Of a stretch of DNA of 64,000 nucleotides, positions 50,460 to 60,899 are shown piece by piece. Origin of the DNA: Methanolobus sp. (GTDB taxonomy: Archaea > Halobacteriota > Methanosarcinia > Methanosarcinales > Methanosarcinaceae). Made by a program: the position numbers and the translations under genes. Each line of letters begins with the position of its first letter. Position 1 is the first letter of the stretch. The stretch lies in assembly GCA_030154025.1 (NCBI GenBank), contig JASKKT010000003.1:1-64000 (forward strand), in the 5' to 3' direction. Below the pieces are notes generated by a model that did no database searches, was not told where the DNA came from, and worked only from the letters and a program-made list of their open reading frames with translations.

Positions 50460-52040
50460 ATGAGAATATTAGTCAGCGATCCGTTATCAGAACAGGGATT
50501 AGCAATACTTGGAGAACATTTTACAGTAGATGTTTTAACTAAGCTCTCAGAAGAGGAGCTTATTAAAAAGATAGCTGATTACGATGCTCTCGTGATCCGC
50601 AGCGGTACACAGGTCACAAGAAAGGTCATAGAAGCTGCCAGTAAAATGAAAATAATAGGCAGGGCAGGAGTAGGTGTTGACAATGTGGATGTGGAAGCTG
50701 CCACTGAGAAGGGCATTATTGTTACCAATGCACCTGAGGGCAATATGCTCTCAGCCGCAGAACATACCGTTGCTATGATGATGGGGCTTGCAAGGAACAT
50801 ACCTCAGGCAAATGCCTCCCTCAAATCCAAAAAATGGGAGCGCAACAAGTTCATGGGTGTTGAGGTCAACGGCAAGACCCTGGGTGTCATCGGCCTGGGG
50901 CGCATCGGGGCTGAAGTTGCAAAGAGGGCGCAGGGACTCAACATGAACATCCTTGCATATGACCCCTTCATCTCAGAGGAGAAGGCAAAAGAGCTAGGGG
51001 TAGAGCTTACCACAGTGCATGAGATCGTAAAGGCGGCTGACTTCATTACCGTTCACACGCCACTTACAAAGGATACCAGGAACATCATCGACAAGAGAGA
51101 GTTCGGGATGATGAAGAGCAATGCACGGATAATCAACTGTGCACGCGGCGGTATCATTAATGAGGAGGCTCTGGCTGAGGCCCTTCAGTCCGGGAGGATA
51201 GCCGGTGCCGCAGTGGATGTATTTGTCAACGAACCACCCTTTGACAGTCCCCTGCTGGGATGTGATAACCTTATAGCTACTCCCCACCTCGGAGCATCCA
51301 CAGAGGAGGCCCAGATCAATGTAGCCGTATCTGTTGCTGAGGAGGTTGTATCTGTTCTGAATGGCGGCATCGCCAAGAATGCCATTAATATACCCTCGGT
51401 CAAGCCCGATGTCATGGCTGTGCTCGCACCCTACATACAGCTTGCAGAGACCATGAGCAAGGCCTGTGCGCAACTGCTCGGGAAGAACTATGAGAGGATA
51501 GAGATATCCTACCAGGGTGAGATCGCAGGCAAGGATACAAGGCCGGTTACAGTTGCTGCTGTCAAGGGAATGCTGCAGGTGGCGCTCGGCTCTGCGGTTA
51601 ACTATGTGAACGCGAACAGCCTCGCAAAGTCCAGGAAAGTAGAGGTCATTGAGAGCAAGTCACAGACTTCAGATGAGTTTGCCTCTTCTATCAAGGTAAG
51701 GATAACAAAGGGCAGTGAAAGCCAGTCCATTACAGGTACTGTTGTAGGAAACGCTGCCAAGATAATCGGGATCAATGAGGAGCGCGTTGACTTGGCACCG
51801 TCCGGTTACATCATAGTAGTCAAGCATGTCAACAAGCCCAATGTGATAGGGCCCTGCTGCATCGTCCTGGGGAAGAACAATATCAACATATCAGGAATGC
51901 AGGTCGGAAGAGTACCCATAGGACAGGTCACTATTATGGCCCTGAATGTGGATTCCGAGGTTTCGGACGCCATTCTCAAGGAAATGGAGTCCGTTGAAGG
52001 TATCATTGATGCCAAGCTTATAAAGCTCGGAGTTACATAA
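50460..52040 (+). CDS. serA: D-3-phosphoglycerate dehydrogenase
   Basis: [30 protein letters not shown] and ACT domains; 526 aa. Confidence 0.97.
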   Translation: MRILVSDPLSEQGLAILGEHFTVDVLTKLSEEELIKKIADYDALVIRSGTQVTRKVIEAASKMKIIGRAGVGVDNVDVEAATEKGIIVTNAPEGNMLSAAEHTVAMMMGLARNIPQANASLKSKKWERNKFMGVEVNGKTLGVIGLGRIGAEVAKRAQGLNMNILAYDPFISEEKAKELGVELTTVHEIVKAADFITVHTPLTKDTRNIIDKREFGMMKSNARIINCARGGIINEEALAEALQSGRIAGAAVDVFVNEPPFDSPLLGCDNLIATPHLGASTEEAQINVAVSVAEEVVSVLNGGIAKNAINIPSVKPDVMAVLAPYIQLAETMSKACAQLLGKNYERIEISYQGEIAGKDTRPVTVAAVKGMLQVALGSAVNYVNANSLAKSRKVEVIESKSQTSDEFASSIKVRITKGSESQSITGTVVGNAAKIIGINEERVDLAPSGYIIVVKHVNKPNVIGPCCIVLGKNNINISGMQVGRVPIGQVTIMALNVDSEVSDAILKEMESVEGIIDAKLIKLGVT

Positions 52041-52067
52041 TACAAGTGGGCGGAAGACGATCAGCCA

Positions 52068-52550
52068 ATGATGAGAAAGCGAATCTATCACCGGTTCCCT
52101 CACAGGGAAGTGGAATTCGAACAGAAGTACCGTTATCATTCCGACCTGCCCTTTTTTACGAGGGTCATGGCGAACATGGACGGGAAGTTCGGTATGTTCG
52201 TGACCGAATCTGTGACCCAGCGAGGACACAGGATACAGGCCAAGCGGGAGATACGTGTGGACATTGTAACCAATGGCGTCGATTTCGGACCACTTAATTA
52301 TGAGAACGTCGATGAGATAGCTGAGACCATCGAAAAGGAAGGGATTATCGACTTCAGGGTCCAGTTACACTACAGTTACCTTGATGGCAAGTACAACAGA
52401 GTGGCTTTCAGGGGGGATGTCTACCTCGTGCGCGCCATCCTCGAGAATGAGCTGCTGGTGCTCCAGATACATCATATCGACGGCCAGAAGAGAACTGAGT
52501 GTGGCAGGGTTGCCGACACCATTATTGATGAGCTGAGACGTGGGTCATAA
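52068..52550 (+). CDS. Conserved hypothetical protein
   Basis: 160 aa coding-like ORF in operon after serA; family not recognised. Confidence 0.7.
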   Translation: MMRKRIYHRFPHREVEFEQKYRYHSDLPFFTRVMANMDGKFGMFVTESVTQRGHRIQAKREIRVDIVTNGVDFGPLNYENVDEIAETIEKEGIIDFRVQLHYSYLDGKYNRVAFRGDVYLVRAILENELLVLQIHHIDGQKRTECGRVADTIIDELRRGS

Positions 52551-53015
52551 ATGGATGAAGAACTGAAAATAGTTGTTGCAACCCCTTTTAAGAAAAAGGC
52601 AGCAACATCCCTTTCCATAAAGGATTTCGAATTCACACTTTCCTTTGACCTGAAATGGATGGCACCACCCCTTGCTTCAAAAGTAAGGGACAAGGCCATA
52701 GCTTCCGGCCTTCTCAGGTTTGAAGGAAACAAACTGGCGCCTTCTTTTGAGACCGCACAGGTAGAGATACCTAATGGGTTCAAGCCTTCACCTGGGCTTC
52801 TTACTGAAAGGACAGTCCTGGAAGAGCTCATATCAATGATCAGCACCATAAGCGGCAAGAGTGAAAAGGAAGCAATAGCCATGATCAATAACAGGCAGGA
52901 GCAGCTGGGCGACCTTATCGATATAGAGATAGCAGGCCTCATAGCCGCAAAGGATGCCGGATGCGATACTGCAGCTGCCTATGAGAAGATATATGCGAAA
53001 TTCTTCCATGTATAG
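52551..53015 (+). CDS. DUF2240 family protein
   Basis: LKIVVATPFKKKAATSLSIKDFEFTLSFDLKWM. Confidence 0.75.
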   Translation: MDEELKIVVATPFKKKAATSLSIKDFEFTLSFDLKWMAPPLASKVRDKAIASGLLRFEGNKLAPSFETAQVEIPNGFKPSPGLLTERTVLEELISMISTISGKSEKEAIAMINNRQEQLGDLIDIEIAGLIAAKDAGCDTAAAYEKIYAKFFHV

Positions 53016-53161
53016 AGCACATAAGATTTATGTACTAGTAATGTTATTGAAAGGACGAATTTATGTAATGTAGATTCACCATGTTCTTACTTTATTGGCA
53101 CCTTACGGATGTTCGAACGCATTCCATGCGTGAGTGAGACATAATCTTGCGGAGGAACATT

Positions 53162-53542
53162 ATGAGCAAGAGTACACGAGCTAAGATCACAAGAAAAACA
53201 AACCCAAGGATCCCGCAGCTGATCGCCGATCTGAAGCAGGGCTCCCGTGATAACGAGGTCATGGTCTGGAGAGACATAGCCAAGAGGCTTGAAGCCCCCA
53301 GGCAGAACTACGCTGAGGTCAATCTCAGTAAGATCAGCAGGTACGCACAGGAAAATGAGACTATCCTCATACCAGGCAAGGTACTTGGCTCCGGCCTTAT
53401 CGGTAAAGCGGTCAACGTGGCAGCATTAAGCTTCAGCACCACCGCAAAGGACAAGATCACCGGCCTTGGTGGAAAGTGCATGACAATAGAACAGCTCCTT
53501 GCAGAGAACCCAAAGGGCTCCGGAGTAAGGATCGTACAGTAG
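53162..53542 (+). CDS. rpl18e: Ribosomal protein L18e
   Basis: KTNPRIPQLIADLKQGSRDNEVMVWRDIAKRLE; cluster position. Confidence 0.97.
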   Translation: MSKSTRAKITRKTNPRIPQLIADLKQGSRDNEVMVWRDIAKRLEAPRQNYAEVNLSKISRYAQENETILIPGKVLGSGLIGKAVNVAALSFSTTAKDKITGLGGKCMTIEQLLAENPKGSGVRIVQ

Positions 53543-53551
53543 GTGACCAGG

Positions 53552-53971
53552 ATGACAGTTATAGATGCAGAAGGTCTCATTATGGGAAGGCTTGCCAGCG
53601 TTGTTGCAAAGAAACTGCTTGATGGCGAGAAGATTGACATAGTGAATGCTGACAAGGCAATCATATCCGGTTCCAGGGCAAGCACCTTGCAGGAATACAA
53701 GGAAACGATCACCAGGGGTACAAGAGAGTTCGGACCCTACTTCCCCAAGAGACCTGAAAGGATACTTAAGAGGACCATCAGGGGAATGATCCCGTACAAG
53801 CGCGTCAGAGGAAGGGACGCAATGGGACGCCTTAAGGTGTATGTAGGCATCCCGGTCGAGTTCAGGAATGCAGAGATCATAAGGGTTGCTGAGGCAGATA
53901 TGAACCGCCTGAGCTCTAACAAATACCTGACCCTTGGAGAAGTCAGCACCAAACTGGGTTCAAAGTTCTGA
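53552..53971 (+). CDS. rpl13: Ribosomal protein L13
   Basis: [21 protein letters not shown]; cluster position. Confidence 0.97.
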   Translation: MTVIDAEGLIMGRLASVVAKKLLDGEKIDIVNADKAIISGSRASTLQEYKETITRGTREFGPYFPKRPERILKRTIRGMIPYKRVRGRDAMGRLKVYVGIPVEFRNAEIIRVAEADMNRLSSNKYLTLGEVSTKLGSKF

Positions 53972-53981
53972 GGAGATCAAA

Positions 53982-54392
53982 ATGACTACCAATAATAAAG
54001 TTGTAACCTCATCCGGTAAGAAGAAGACAGCAATCGCTCGCGCGACTGTTAAGAAGGGAACAGGAAGGGTGCGCATCAACAAGAAGCCACTCGAGATCTA
54101 TGACCCTGCAGTCATAAGGATGAAGATCGATGAGGCAGTGCTCCTTGCAGGAGAGGCTGCATCAGGCATTGATATAGATATCACTGTAAGTGGAGGCGGA
54201 ATCATGGGCCAGGCAAGCGCTGTCAGGACAGCCATCGCAAGAGGCATCGTGGACTGGACCAATGACACCGAACTCCGTGACATGTACATGGCATACGACC
54301 GCAACCTCTTGGTCAACGACTCAAGGCAGAAGGAAACAAAGAAGTTCGGTGGACCTGGTGCACGTTCCAGATATCAGAAATCATACAGGTAA
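53982..54392 (+). CDS. rps9: Ribosomal protein S9
   Basis: [24 protein letters not shown]...[24 protein letters not shown]. Confidence 0.98.
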   Translation: MTTNNKVVTSSGKKKTAIARATVKKGTGRVRINKKPLEIYDPAVIRMKIDEAVLLAGEAASGIDIDITVSGGGIMGQASAVRTAIARGIVDWTNDTELRDMYMAYDRNLLVNDSRQKETKKFGGPGARSRYQKSYR

Positions 54393-54397
54393 GCACA

Positions 54398-54586
54398 ATG
54401 ATTCCAGTAAGGTGTTTCACCTGTGGAAAAGTCATCTCAAGCAGCTGGGAAGAATTCAAGAGACGTGTTAACGAGGGCGAAGAGCCTGCCAAGGTGTTAG
54501 ACAACCTTGGCATTACACGTTACTGTTGCCGCAGGATGATACTTTCCCACGTGGAACTTGTAGACGTATTGGCTCCATACCAGTAA
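54398..54586 (+). CDS. rpoN: RNA polymerase subunit N
   Basis: [20 protein letters not shown]...[11 protein letters not shown]. Confidence 0.98.
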   Translation: MIPVRCFTCGKVISSSWEEFKRRVNEGEEPAKVLDNLGITRYCCRRMILSHVELVDVLAPYQ

Positions 54587-54587
54587 A

Positions 54588-54684
54588 GGGACCGTAGGGT
54601 AGCCTGGTCCATCCTTCGGCGTTCGGGACATGGCCAATCCATGCGAATTACGCCGGAACCTGAGTTCAAATCTCAGCGGTCCCA
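54588..54684 (+). tRNA. tRNA-Pro (anticodon CGG) with 22-nt BHB intron at 54628-54649
   Basis: GGGACCG/CGGTCCC acceptor, CTGAG-TTCAAAT-CTCAG T-arm, CGGCG/CGCCG anticodon stem, TTCGG(G) loop interrupted at 37/38. Confidence 0.92.
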
Positions 54685-54894
54685 TACCCTTTCCGGTAAA
54701 TACTGGGAGGAATGCTGGCATAGGCAGACGACCACTTTCGGAGGGATTCCGGATAAACTTGATTCAAGGTAATAAAGGAACCATAGTACGGGCGATCAGC
54801 CAAGCAATGCCGCTCATATACAGATAGAAGCAACTATGGCCACACTATTTTATCATTATCATCAATATTAGGTAATTTTACGTTAGGTGATCTA

Positions 54895-55071
54895 TTGAAC
54901 ACACAACACTATACTAGATATGAAAAAGCAAGGATCATTGGAGCAAGGTCACTGCAGATATCAATGGGAGCGCCAGTGCTCATAGATGACCCAAGTACAA
55001 ACTCATTACAACTTGCCAAAATGGAGTTCGAGCAAGATATTATTCCTATCACTGTAAAGCGAAAGATATGA
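54895..55071 (+). CDS. rpoK: RNA polymerase subunit K (TTG start; missing from supplied ORF track)
   Basis: Translates to [58 protein letters not shown]. Confidence 0.96.
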   Translation: MNTQHYTRYEKARIIGARSLQISMGAPVLIDDPSTNSLQLAKMEFEQDIIPITVKRKI

Positions 55072-55095
55072 ATATACGATAATCAAGGTGATTGA

Positions 55096-55749
55096 ATGGA
55101 TACAACTGAAGATATTAAGTTCACTGAAACAAAAAATGTAGAAACGACCGATGCAAGCGAAGAGCAGAAATCAACATCATTAGTCCCCATAGACGAGTAC
55201 CTGGCAGCCGGAGTACACATTGGTACCCAGCAGAAGACCGAGAACATGATGAAATTCGTGTACCGCGTAAGGACCGATGGGCTGTATGTGCTGGATATCC
55301 AGGCAACTGATGAAAGGATCAAGATGGCTGCAAACTTCCTGTCCAAGTATGACCCGTCAAGGATACTAGTGGTGTCTGCAAGGCAGTACGGCCAGTTCCC
55401 TGCAAAGATGTTCGCAAAGGCCATAGGCGCAAGGTCAATGGTTGGAAGGTTCATCCCCGGAACACTTACAAACCCTACTGTGGAACACTTCTTCGAACCT
55501 GACGTGATCATAGTCACAGACCCCACCGGAGATGCACAGGTCATCAAGGAAGCAGTGGACATCAGCATACCGGTAGTTGCACTTTGTGACACCAACAACA
55601 TGACATCAGATGTCGATCTTGTCATCCCTACAAACAACAAGGGAAGAAAGGCACTCTCACTTGTCTACTGGCTGCTGGCAAGGGAAATAGCAAAGGCCAA
55701 CGAATCTGTCTTTAACTACGAGCTTGAGAGCTTCGAGGCAGGTGTCTGA
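55096..55749 (+). CDS. rps2: Ribosomal protein S2
   Basis: [34 protein letters not shown]. Confidence 0.98.
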   Translation: MDTTEDIKFTETKNVETTDASEEQKSTSLVPIDEYLAAGVHIGTQQKTENMMKFVYRVRTDGLYVLDIQATDERIKMAANFLSKYDPSRILVVSARQYGQFPAKMFAKAIGARSMVGRFIPGTLTNPTVEHFFEPDVIIVTDPTGDAQVIKEAVDISIPVVALCDTNNMTSDVDLVIPTNNKGRKALSLVYWLLAREIAKANESVFNYELESFEAGV

Positions 55750-55818
55750 GGATTCCCACCTGTACGTGCATACTACAAATAGAACAAAACCCGTATTAAT
55801 TATTGGGTGATCAGTAGT

Positions 55819-56616
55819 ATGAGACAGACAGCTGTTGCGGGTCAGTTCTATCCGAAGAACCAAAAGGACCTGAAGAAAGAACTTAGCAGATGCTTCAGGA
55901 ACACAGAAGTTCAGCCCAGGGACATAAAAGGCGCAGTTGCACCTCACGCAGGGTATATATACTCTGGAGAGGTTGCAGCGCATGCCTATGCCTTGCTTCC
56001 TGAGGCTGATACATATGTGCTCTTTGGCCCGAACCACACAGGGTACGGGTCTGCCGTAGCCCTTTCACAGGACACGTGGACCACACCTCTTGGAAACGTA
56101 GAGACCGACAGGGAGCTGGGAAAACTTCTTGCCGGAAGTATAGTGGATTATGACGAGATAGCCCATCGCTTCGAACACTCTATTGAAGTTCAGATACCTT
56201 TTCTTCAGTACAGGTTTGGGGAAGGCTTCAAGATACTTCCTGTCTGCATGGGACTTCAGGACGAAGAAACCGCAATCGAGGTAGGAAGAGAGGTTGCACG
56301 GGCAGCCAGGGAAGCCGGTAAGAAGGTAGTCTTCATAGCATCCAGCGATTTTACGCACTACCAGTCTGCAGAAAGGGCATCCGATAACGACCACTATCTG
56401 ATTGAGCCGGTCGTCAGGATGGACATCCCTGAATTCTACAGGAGAAGAGAAGAGCGAAATATCACTGCCTGTGGTTTTGGACCCATAGCAGCTACCATGA
56501 CAGCATCCCGGGAATCCGGGGCCGGCAAGGCAAGCTTGCTTAGGTATGCAACCAGCGGTGATGTCACCGGTGACAGGTCACAGGTTGTGGGATACGCTGC
56601 GATAGTCTTTGAATGA
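55819..56616 (+). CDS. MEMO1 family protein (AmmeMemoRadiSam system protein B)
   Basis: MRQTAVAGQFYPKN, VAPHAGYIYSGEVAAHAY. Confidence 0.95.
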   Translation: MRQTAVAGQFYPKNQKDLKKELSRCFRNTEVQPRDIKGAVAPHAGYIYSGEVAAHAYALLPEADTYVLFGPNHTGYGSAVALSQDTWTTPLGNVETDRELGKLLAGSIVDYDEIAHRFEHSIEVQIPFLQYRFGEGFKILPVCMGLQDEETAIEVGREVARAAREAGKKVVFIASSDFTHYQSAERASDNDHYLIEPVVRMDIPEFYRRREERNITACGFGPIAATMTASRESGAGKASLLRYATSGDVTGDRSQVVGYAAIVFE

Positions 56617-56653
56617 GCACTAAGGAATAATAACGGTTATTACAGGAGTTACG

Positions 56654-57562
56654 ATGATAACATGTTCTGCACCCGGGAAAATATACCTTTTCGGGGAGCA
56701 TGCGGTTGTTTACGGACATAGCGCCATATGCTGTGCGATAGATATCCGCACTCAGGTGCAGGTTGAAAAATGTGACTCCATTGTCATCGAGTCGGTGCTT
56801 GGCAGGACCAGCATCGACCATGACATCCACCCTTATGTCTCACGAGTTATAGAGAAGATGCAGGAGCATGCAGAGATCAGAGGGTTGAGGGTCAGGGTGG
56901 ACTCAAAACTGCCTGTAGGCTCCGGCCTCGGGTCGTCTGCGGCAGTTACGGTTGCAAGCATACAGGCGCTGAACCATCTGTTCGGATGCGGCCTGCAGCT
57001 TGAGGATATAGCACGCATCGGGCACAGTATAGAGAAAGAGGTTCAAGGTAATGCCAGCCCTACTGATACATATGTCAGTACGATGGGAGGAGTTGTCATG
57101 ATACCGCAGCGCAGGAAACTGCAGGCTCTGGACTGTCCTATTGTGATTGGCAATACCGGGAGGTTCTCATCGACCAGGGAACTGGTGGCTAATGTCGCAA
57201 AGCTCAAAGGAGAGTTCCCGGAGATCATCGACCCGATACTTGAGGATATTGGATCCATGTCAGCTATTGCTGAAGAATACGTCAACCGGAAGGACTACCT
57301 GACCATCGGCAGACTCATGAACGTAAATCACGGGCTTCTGGATGCCATCGGGGTCGGGGGGCCTGAACTCTCGGCGCTGGTATATGCAGCACGCAGTTCC
57401 GGAGCCACCGCAGCCAAGATCACAGGTGCCGGTGGCGGGGGATGCATTGTCGCACTTGCTGATGAGAACAGTGCACAAAGGATTGCAAAGGCCATCAGTG
57501 ATGCTGGAGCTGAAGCGTTTATTACAAGGAATACAGATGAAGGGGTCCGGCTGGAGTCATAG
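56654..57562 (+). CDS. mvk: Mevalonate kinase
   Basis: SAPGKIYLFGEHAVVYGH, PVGSGLGSSAAVTVA, KITGAGGGGCIVAL. Confidence 0.97.
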   Translation: MITCSAPGKIYLFGEHAVVYGHSAICCAIDIRTQVQVEKCDSIVIESVLGRTSIDHDIHPYVSRVIEKMQEHAEIRGLRVRVDSKLPVGSGLGSSAAVTVASIQALNHLFGCGLQLEDIARIGHSIEKEVQGNASPTDTYVSTMGGVVMIPQRRKLQALDCPIVIGNTGRFSSTRELVANVAKLKGEFPEIIDPILEDIGSMSAIAEEYVNRKDYLTIGRLMNVNHGLLDAIGVGGPELSALVYAARSSGATAAKITGAGGGGCIVALADENSAQRIAKAISDAGAEAFITRNTDEGVRLES

Positions 57563-57563
57563 C

Positions 57564-58346
57564 ATGAACAACAAGAGCATTACGGTACTGAAAATAGGCG
57601 GAAGTGTGATCACTGACAAAAGCACAGATGACGGCAGCGCCAAAATGGAGGATATCAGGCGTATCGCAGGAGAGATCGCAGGAGCAGATTCCCGGCTTGT
57701 GATAGTGCATGGTGCCGGCTCTTTCGGACACCCCCAGGCAAAGCGCTATGGCCTGACAGATAAATTCGATCCCCTCGGCTCTATTGTAACCCACGTATCA
57801 GTCAAAGAGCTGAACAGGATGGTTACAGATGCTCTCAACGATGCAGGTGTCAAAGCAGTGGGAGTCCATCCCATGAACTGTATCGTCTGCGATAACGGCA
57901 GGATAAAGGAAATGTTCCTGGGCCATATTCGGGTTATGCTGGACAATGGTTTTGTACCGGTGCTGCATGGGGATGTGGTGATTGATGCATCGCTTGGCAC
58001 ATGCGTGCTTTCAGGTGACAGGATAGTTCCCTATCTTGCATCGGCACTGGATGCGAAACGCATTGGGATAGGAAGCGCCGAGAATGGCGTACTTGATGAC
58101 AGCGGCAACACGATTAAGAGTATCAATCCATCCAATTTCAGTGAGGTCCGGCATTTCATTGGCGGCTCTGCCAAAACCGACGTGACCGGAGGGATGCTGG
58201 GAAAGGTACTTGAACTCCTGGAACTTAGTGAAACATCAGATATAACTTCATATATATTCAATGCAGGTAATGAAGGGAACATTGCAGGCTTCCTCAAAGG
58301 AGAGAACATAGGTACTGCTATCTCAAAAGCAGAGGATAAAGGTTAA
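57564..58346 (+). CDS. ipk: Isopentenyl phosphate kinase
   Basis: TVLKIGGSVITDKS, VHGAGSFGHPQAKRYGL; operon context. Confidence 0.95.
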   Translation: MNNKSITVLKIGGSVITDKSTDDGSAKMEDIRRIAGEIAGADSRLVIVHGAGSFGHPQAKRYGLTDKFDPLGSIVTHVSVKELNRMVTDALNDAGVKAVGVHPMNCIVCDNGRIKEMFLGHIRVMLDNGFVPVLHGDVVIDASLGTCVLSGDRIVPYLASALDAKRIGIGSAENGVLDDSGNTIKSINPSNFSEVRHFIGGSAKTDVTGGMLGKVLELLELSETSDITSYIFNAGNEGNIAGFLKGENIGTAISKAEDKG

Positions 58347-58351
58347 GGACC

Positions 58352-59455
58352 ATGAGCACTTCCCAGAGAAAGATCGAACATCTCCAGTTATGTGCCACAA
58401 GCCCTGTGGAGTCAAGGAAAGTGAAAGCCGGGTTTGAAGACATCATGCTTGTGCACAGAGCACTGCCTGAAATGGGCATGGATGATATTGATATTTCCGT
58501 AGAGTTCCTTGGAAGGAAAATGGATGCACCTTTCCTGATAGCTTCAATTACAGGAGGACATCCGGATACAACACCGATCAATGCAGCACTGGCAGGGGCT
58601 GCTGAAGAACTGGGCATCGGCATAGGGGTGGGCAGTCAGAGAGCTGCCATTGAGGACCCTGCTCAGGAACATTCTTTCAGGGTTGTCAGGGACGAAGCAC
58701 CGGATGCTTTTGTATATGGGAACATAGGTGCTGCACAGATCAGGCAGTATGGCGTGGAGGGTGTGGAGAAACTTATAGACATGATAGACGCCGATGCGAT
58801 GGCAATACACCTGAATTTCCTGCAGGAGGCCATACAGCCCGAAGGCGACAAGAACGCATCCGATGCACTTGAAAGTATCCGGGAGATATGTTCCCTCAGC
58901 ACACCTATTATAGTCAAAGAGACCGGGGCCGGCATATCGCACGAGGATGCGCTGCTCCTTAAGAAGGCAGGGGTCTCGGCCATAGATGTGGGAGGTGTCG
59001 GCGGTACCACCTGGTCAGGCGTGGAAGTGTACCGTGCCAGGGCAAGGGAAGACACAAGGTCCGAAATGCTCGGCGAGCTGTTCTGGGATTTCGGGATACC
59101 CACCGTACCAAGCATAGTCGAATGCAGCGATTCCCTGCCGGTCATTGCCACCGGCGGTATAAGGACAGGGCTCGATATAGCCAAATCCATTGCCATGGGA
59201 GCGTCTCTTGCCAGCGCGGCGTTACCTTTCGTGGCACCTGCAATGAAAGGGAAAGAAGAGGTCGCAGAGAGTATTTCGCTTATGCTTGATGAACTCAAGG
59301 TGGCGATGTTCCTGTGCGGATGCAGGAATATCAAAAAGATGCATTCTGCCCCGGCAATAGTAACCGGCTGGACCAGAGAGTACATAGAGCTACGGGGCTT
59401 TAAGGCAAAAGAATTTGCAATGAGATCTGAAAACAGTGATTTTCAGGTCGTTTAA
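58352..59455 (+). CDS. fni: Isopentenyl-diphosphate delta-isomerase, type 2
   Basis: PFLIASITGGH, KETGAGISHEDA, IATGGIRTGLDIAKSIAMGA. Confidence 0.96.
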   Translation: MSTSQRKIEHLQLCATSPVESRKVKAGFEDIMLVHRALPEMGMDDIDISVEFLGRKMDAPFLIASITGGHPDTTPINAALAGAAEELGIGIGVGSQRAAIEDPAQEHSFRVVRDEAPDAFVYGNIGAAQIRQYGVEGVEKLIDMIDADAMAIHLNFLQEAIQPEGDKNASDALESIREICSLSTPIIVKETGAGISHEDALLLKKAGVSAIDVGGVGGTTWSGVEVYRARAREDTRSEMLGELFWDFGIPTVPSIVECSDSLPVIATGGIRTGLDIAKSIAMGASLASAALPFVAPAMKGKEEVAESISLMLDELKVAMFLCGCRNIKKMHSAPAIVTGWTREYIELRGFKAKEFAMRSENSDFQVV

Positions 59456-59519
59456 CTGTCATTCAGTATAGCTTTAGTATAGTCGAGACATAATCAAATT
59501 TATAAACAGAGGATAATAC

Positions 59520-60866
59520 ATGACTGAAATTGGTATAATAGCGGTCGGCGGATATAACGAAATGGGACGCAATATGACTGCGATAAGAGTAAACGAAGAT
59601 ATAATAATCATCGACATGGGCATTCGCCTGGACAGGGTCCAGATCCACGAGGATGTGGACATCGACAGGATGCACTCCCTGGAACTGATACAGATGGGAG
59701 CAATTCCTGATGACACGATTATGAATGAAGTTAACGGTAACGTGCGTGCAATCGTATGCACACACGGCCACCTGGACCATATCGGCGCAATATCCAAGCT
59801 AGCACATCGCTACACAGCACCGATAATCGCTACCCCGTACACTACCGCCCTGATAAAGCACCAGATCGAGTCCGAGAGGAAATTCGGGGTCAAGAACAAC
59901 ATTGTCGCCCTGAAGGCCGGCGAGACCCTTGAAATAACAAAGGATATCACCCTGGAGTTCATCAATACCCAGCACAGCATAATCGATACTGTGTTCGCGG
60001 CCATTCACACACCAAGCGGTGCTGTTGTATACGCATGTGACTTCAAATTAGACAGGACGCCAACAGTAGGAGAGGCACCTGACTTCGAAAGGCTTAAGCA
60101 GCTTGGAAAGGAAGGCGTCATTGCACTCATTACCGAGAGTACCAATGCAGGCAGGAACGGGAAGACACCTTCAGAGCTTATCGCACATATGATGCTCAAG
60201 GACGTCCTGCTAGGCACCGAGGAGGCAGATGTGGGTATGATCGTCACCACATTTGCGTCCCATATCGCACGCATGAACTCCATCGTCCAGTTCGCGGAAG
60301 AGATGGGAAGGATACCAGTACTCCTTGGAAGGTCCATGGAGAGGTATGTGGGTACGGCCTACCAGCTGGGATACATAGACCTCCCGGAAAGCGTGGAGAT
60401 ATATGGCTCACGCCGCGATATCGACAACGCACTGAAGAAGATAATGGAAGAAGGCAAGGACAAGTACCTGCCTGTCATGACCGGACACCAGGGCGAACCC
60501 GGGGCTGTCCTTGGCAGGATAGCGAACGGAGAGACTCCCTTTAAGGTAGAGACCGGGGACAGGGTCATATTCTCAGCAAATGTGATACCAAACCCCATGA
60601 CACAGGCAAACCGCTATTCCCTTGAGACAAAGCTCAAGATGAAGGGTGCAAGGATATATGATAACGTGCACGTTTCCGGGCACGCATACAGGGAAGATCA
60701 CTGGGAGCTGCTCAGGATGCTCAAGCCGGAACATGTCATTCCCGCTCACGGCACCATACAAATGCACAGCGAATATATCCAGATGGCCGAGGATGCAGGC
60801 TATTCACTCGGGGACACGCTGCACCTGCTGAGGAACGGCGAGGAACTCTATATCGAAGAAGAGTAG
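59520..60866 (+). CDS. rnj: Archaeal RNase J
   Basis: CTHGHLDHIGAISKL, MTGHQGEPGAVLGRIANG, HVSGHAYREDH, IPAHGTIQMHSEY. Confidence 0.94.
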   Translation: MTEIGIIAVGGYNEMGRNMTAIRVNEDIIIIDMGIRLDRVQIHEDVDIDRMHSLELIQMGAIPDDTIMNEVNGNVRAIVCTHGHLDHIGAISKLAHRYTAPIIATPYTTALIKHQIESERKFGVKNNIVALKAGETLEITKDITLEFINTQHSIIDTVFAAIHTPSGAVVYACDFKLDRTPTVGEAPDFERLKQLGKEGVIALITESTNAGRNGKTPSELIAHMMLKDVLLGTEEADVGMIVTTFASHIARMNSIVQFAEEMGRIPVLLGRSMERYVGTAYQLGYIDLPESVEIYGSRRDIDNALKKIMEEGKDKYLPVMTGHQGEPGAVLGRIANGETPFKVETGDRVIFSANVIPNPMTQANRYSLETKLKMKGARIYDNVHVSGHAYREDHWELLRMLKPEHVIPAHGTIQMHSEYIQMAEDAGYSLGDTLHLLRNGEELYIEEE

Positions 60867-60899
60867 AGATAACTATAAGGAAAAACAGTGGGATCAACT

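Noticed and set aside
54630-54827. 65-aa ORF over tRNA-Pro and rpoK upstream region
   Set aside because: Begins within the tRNA intron; not a plausible gene
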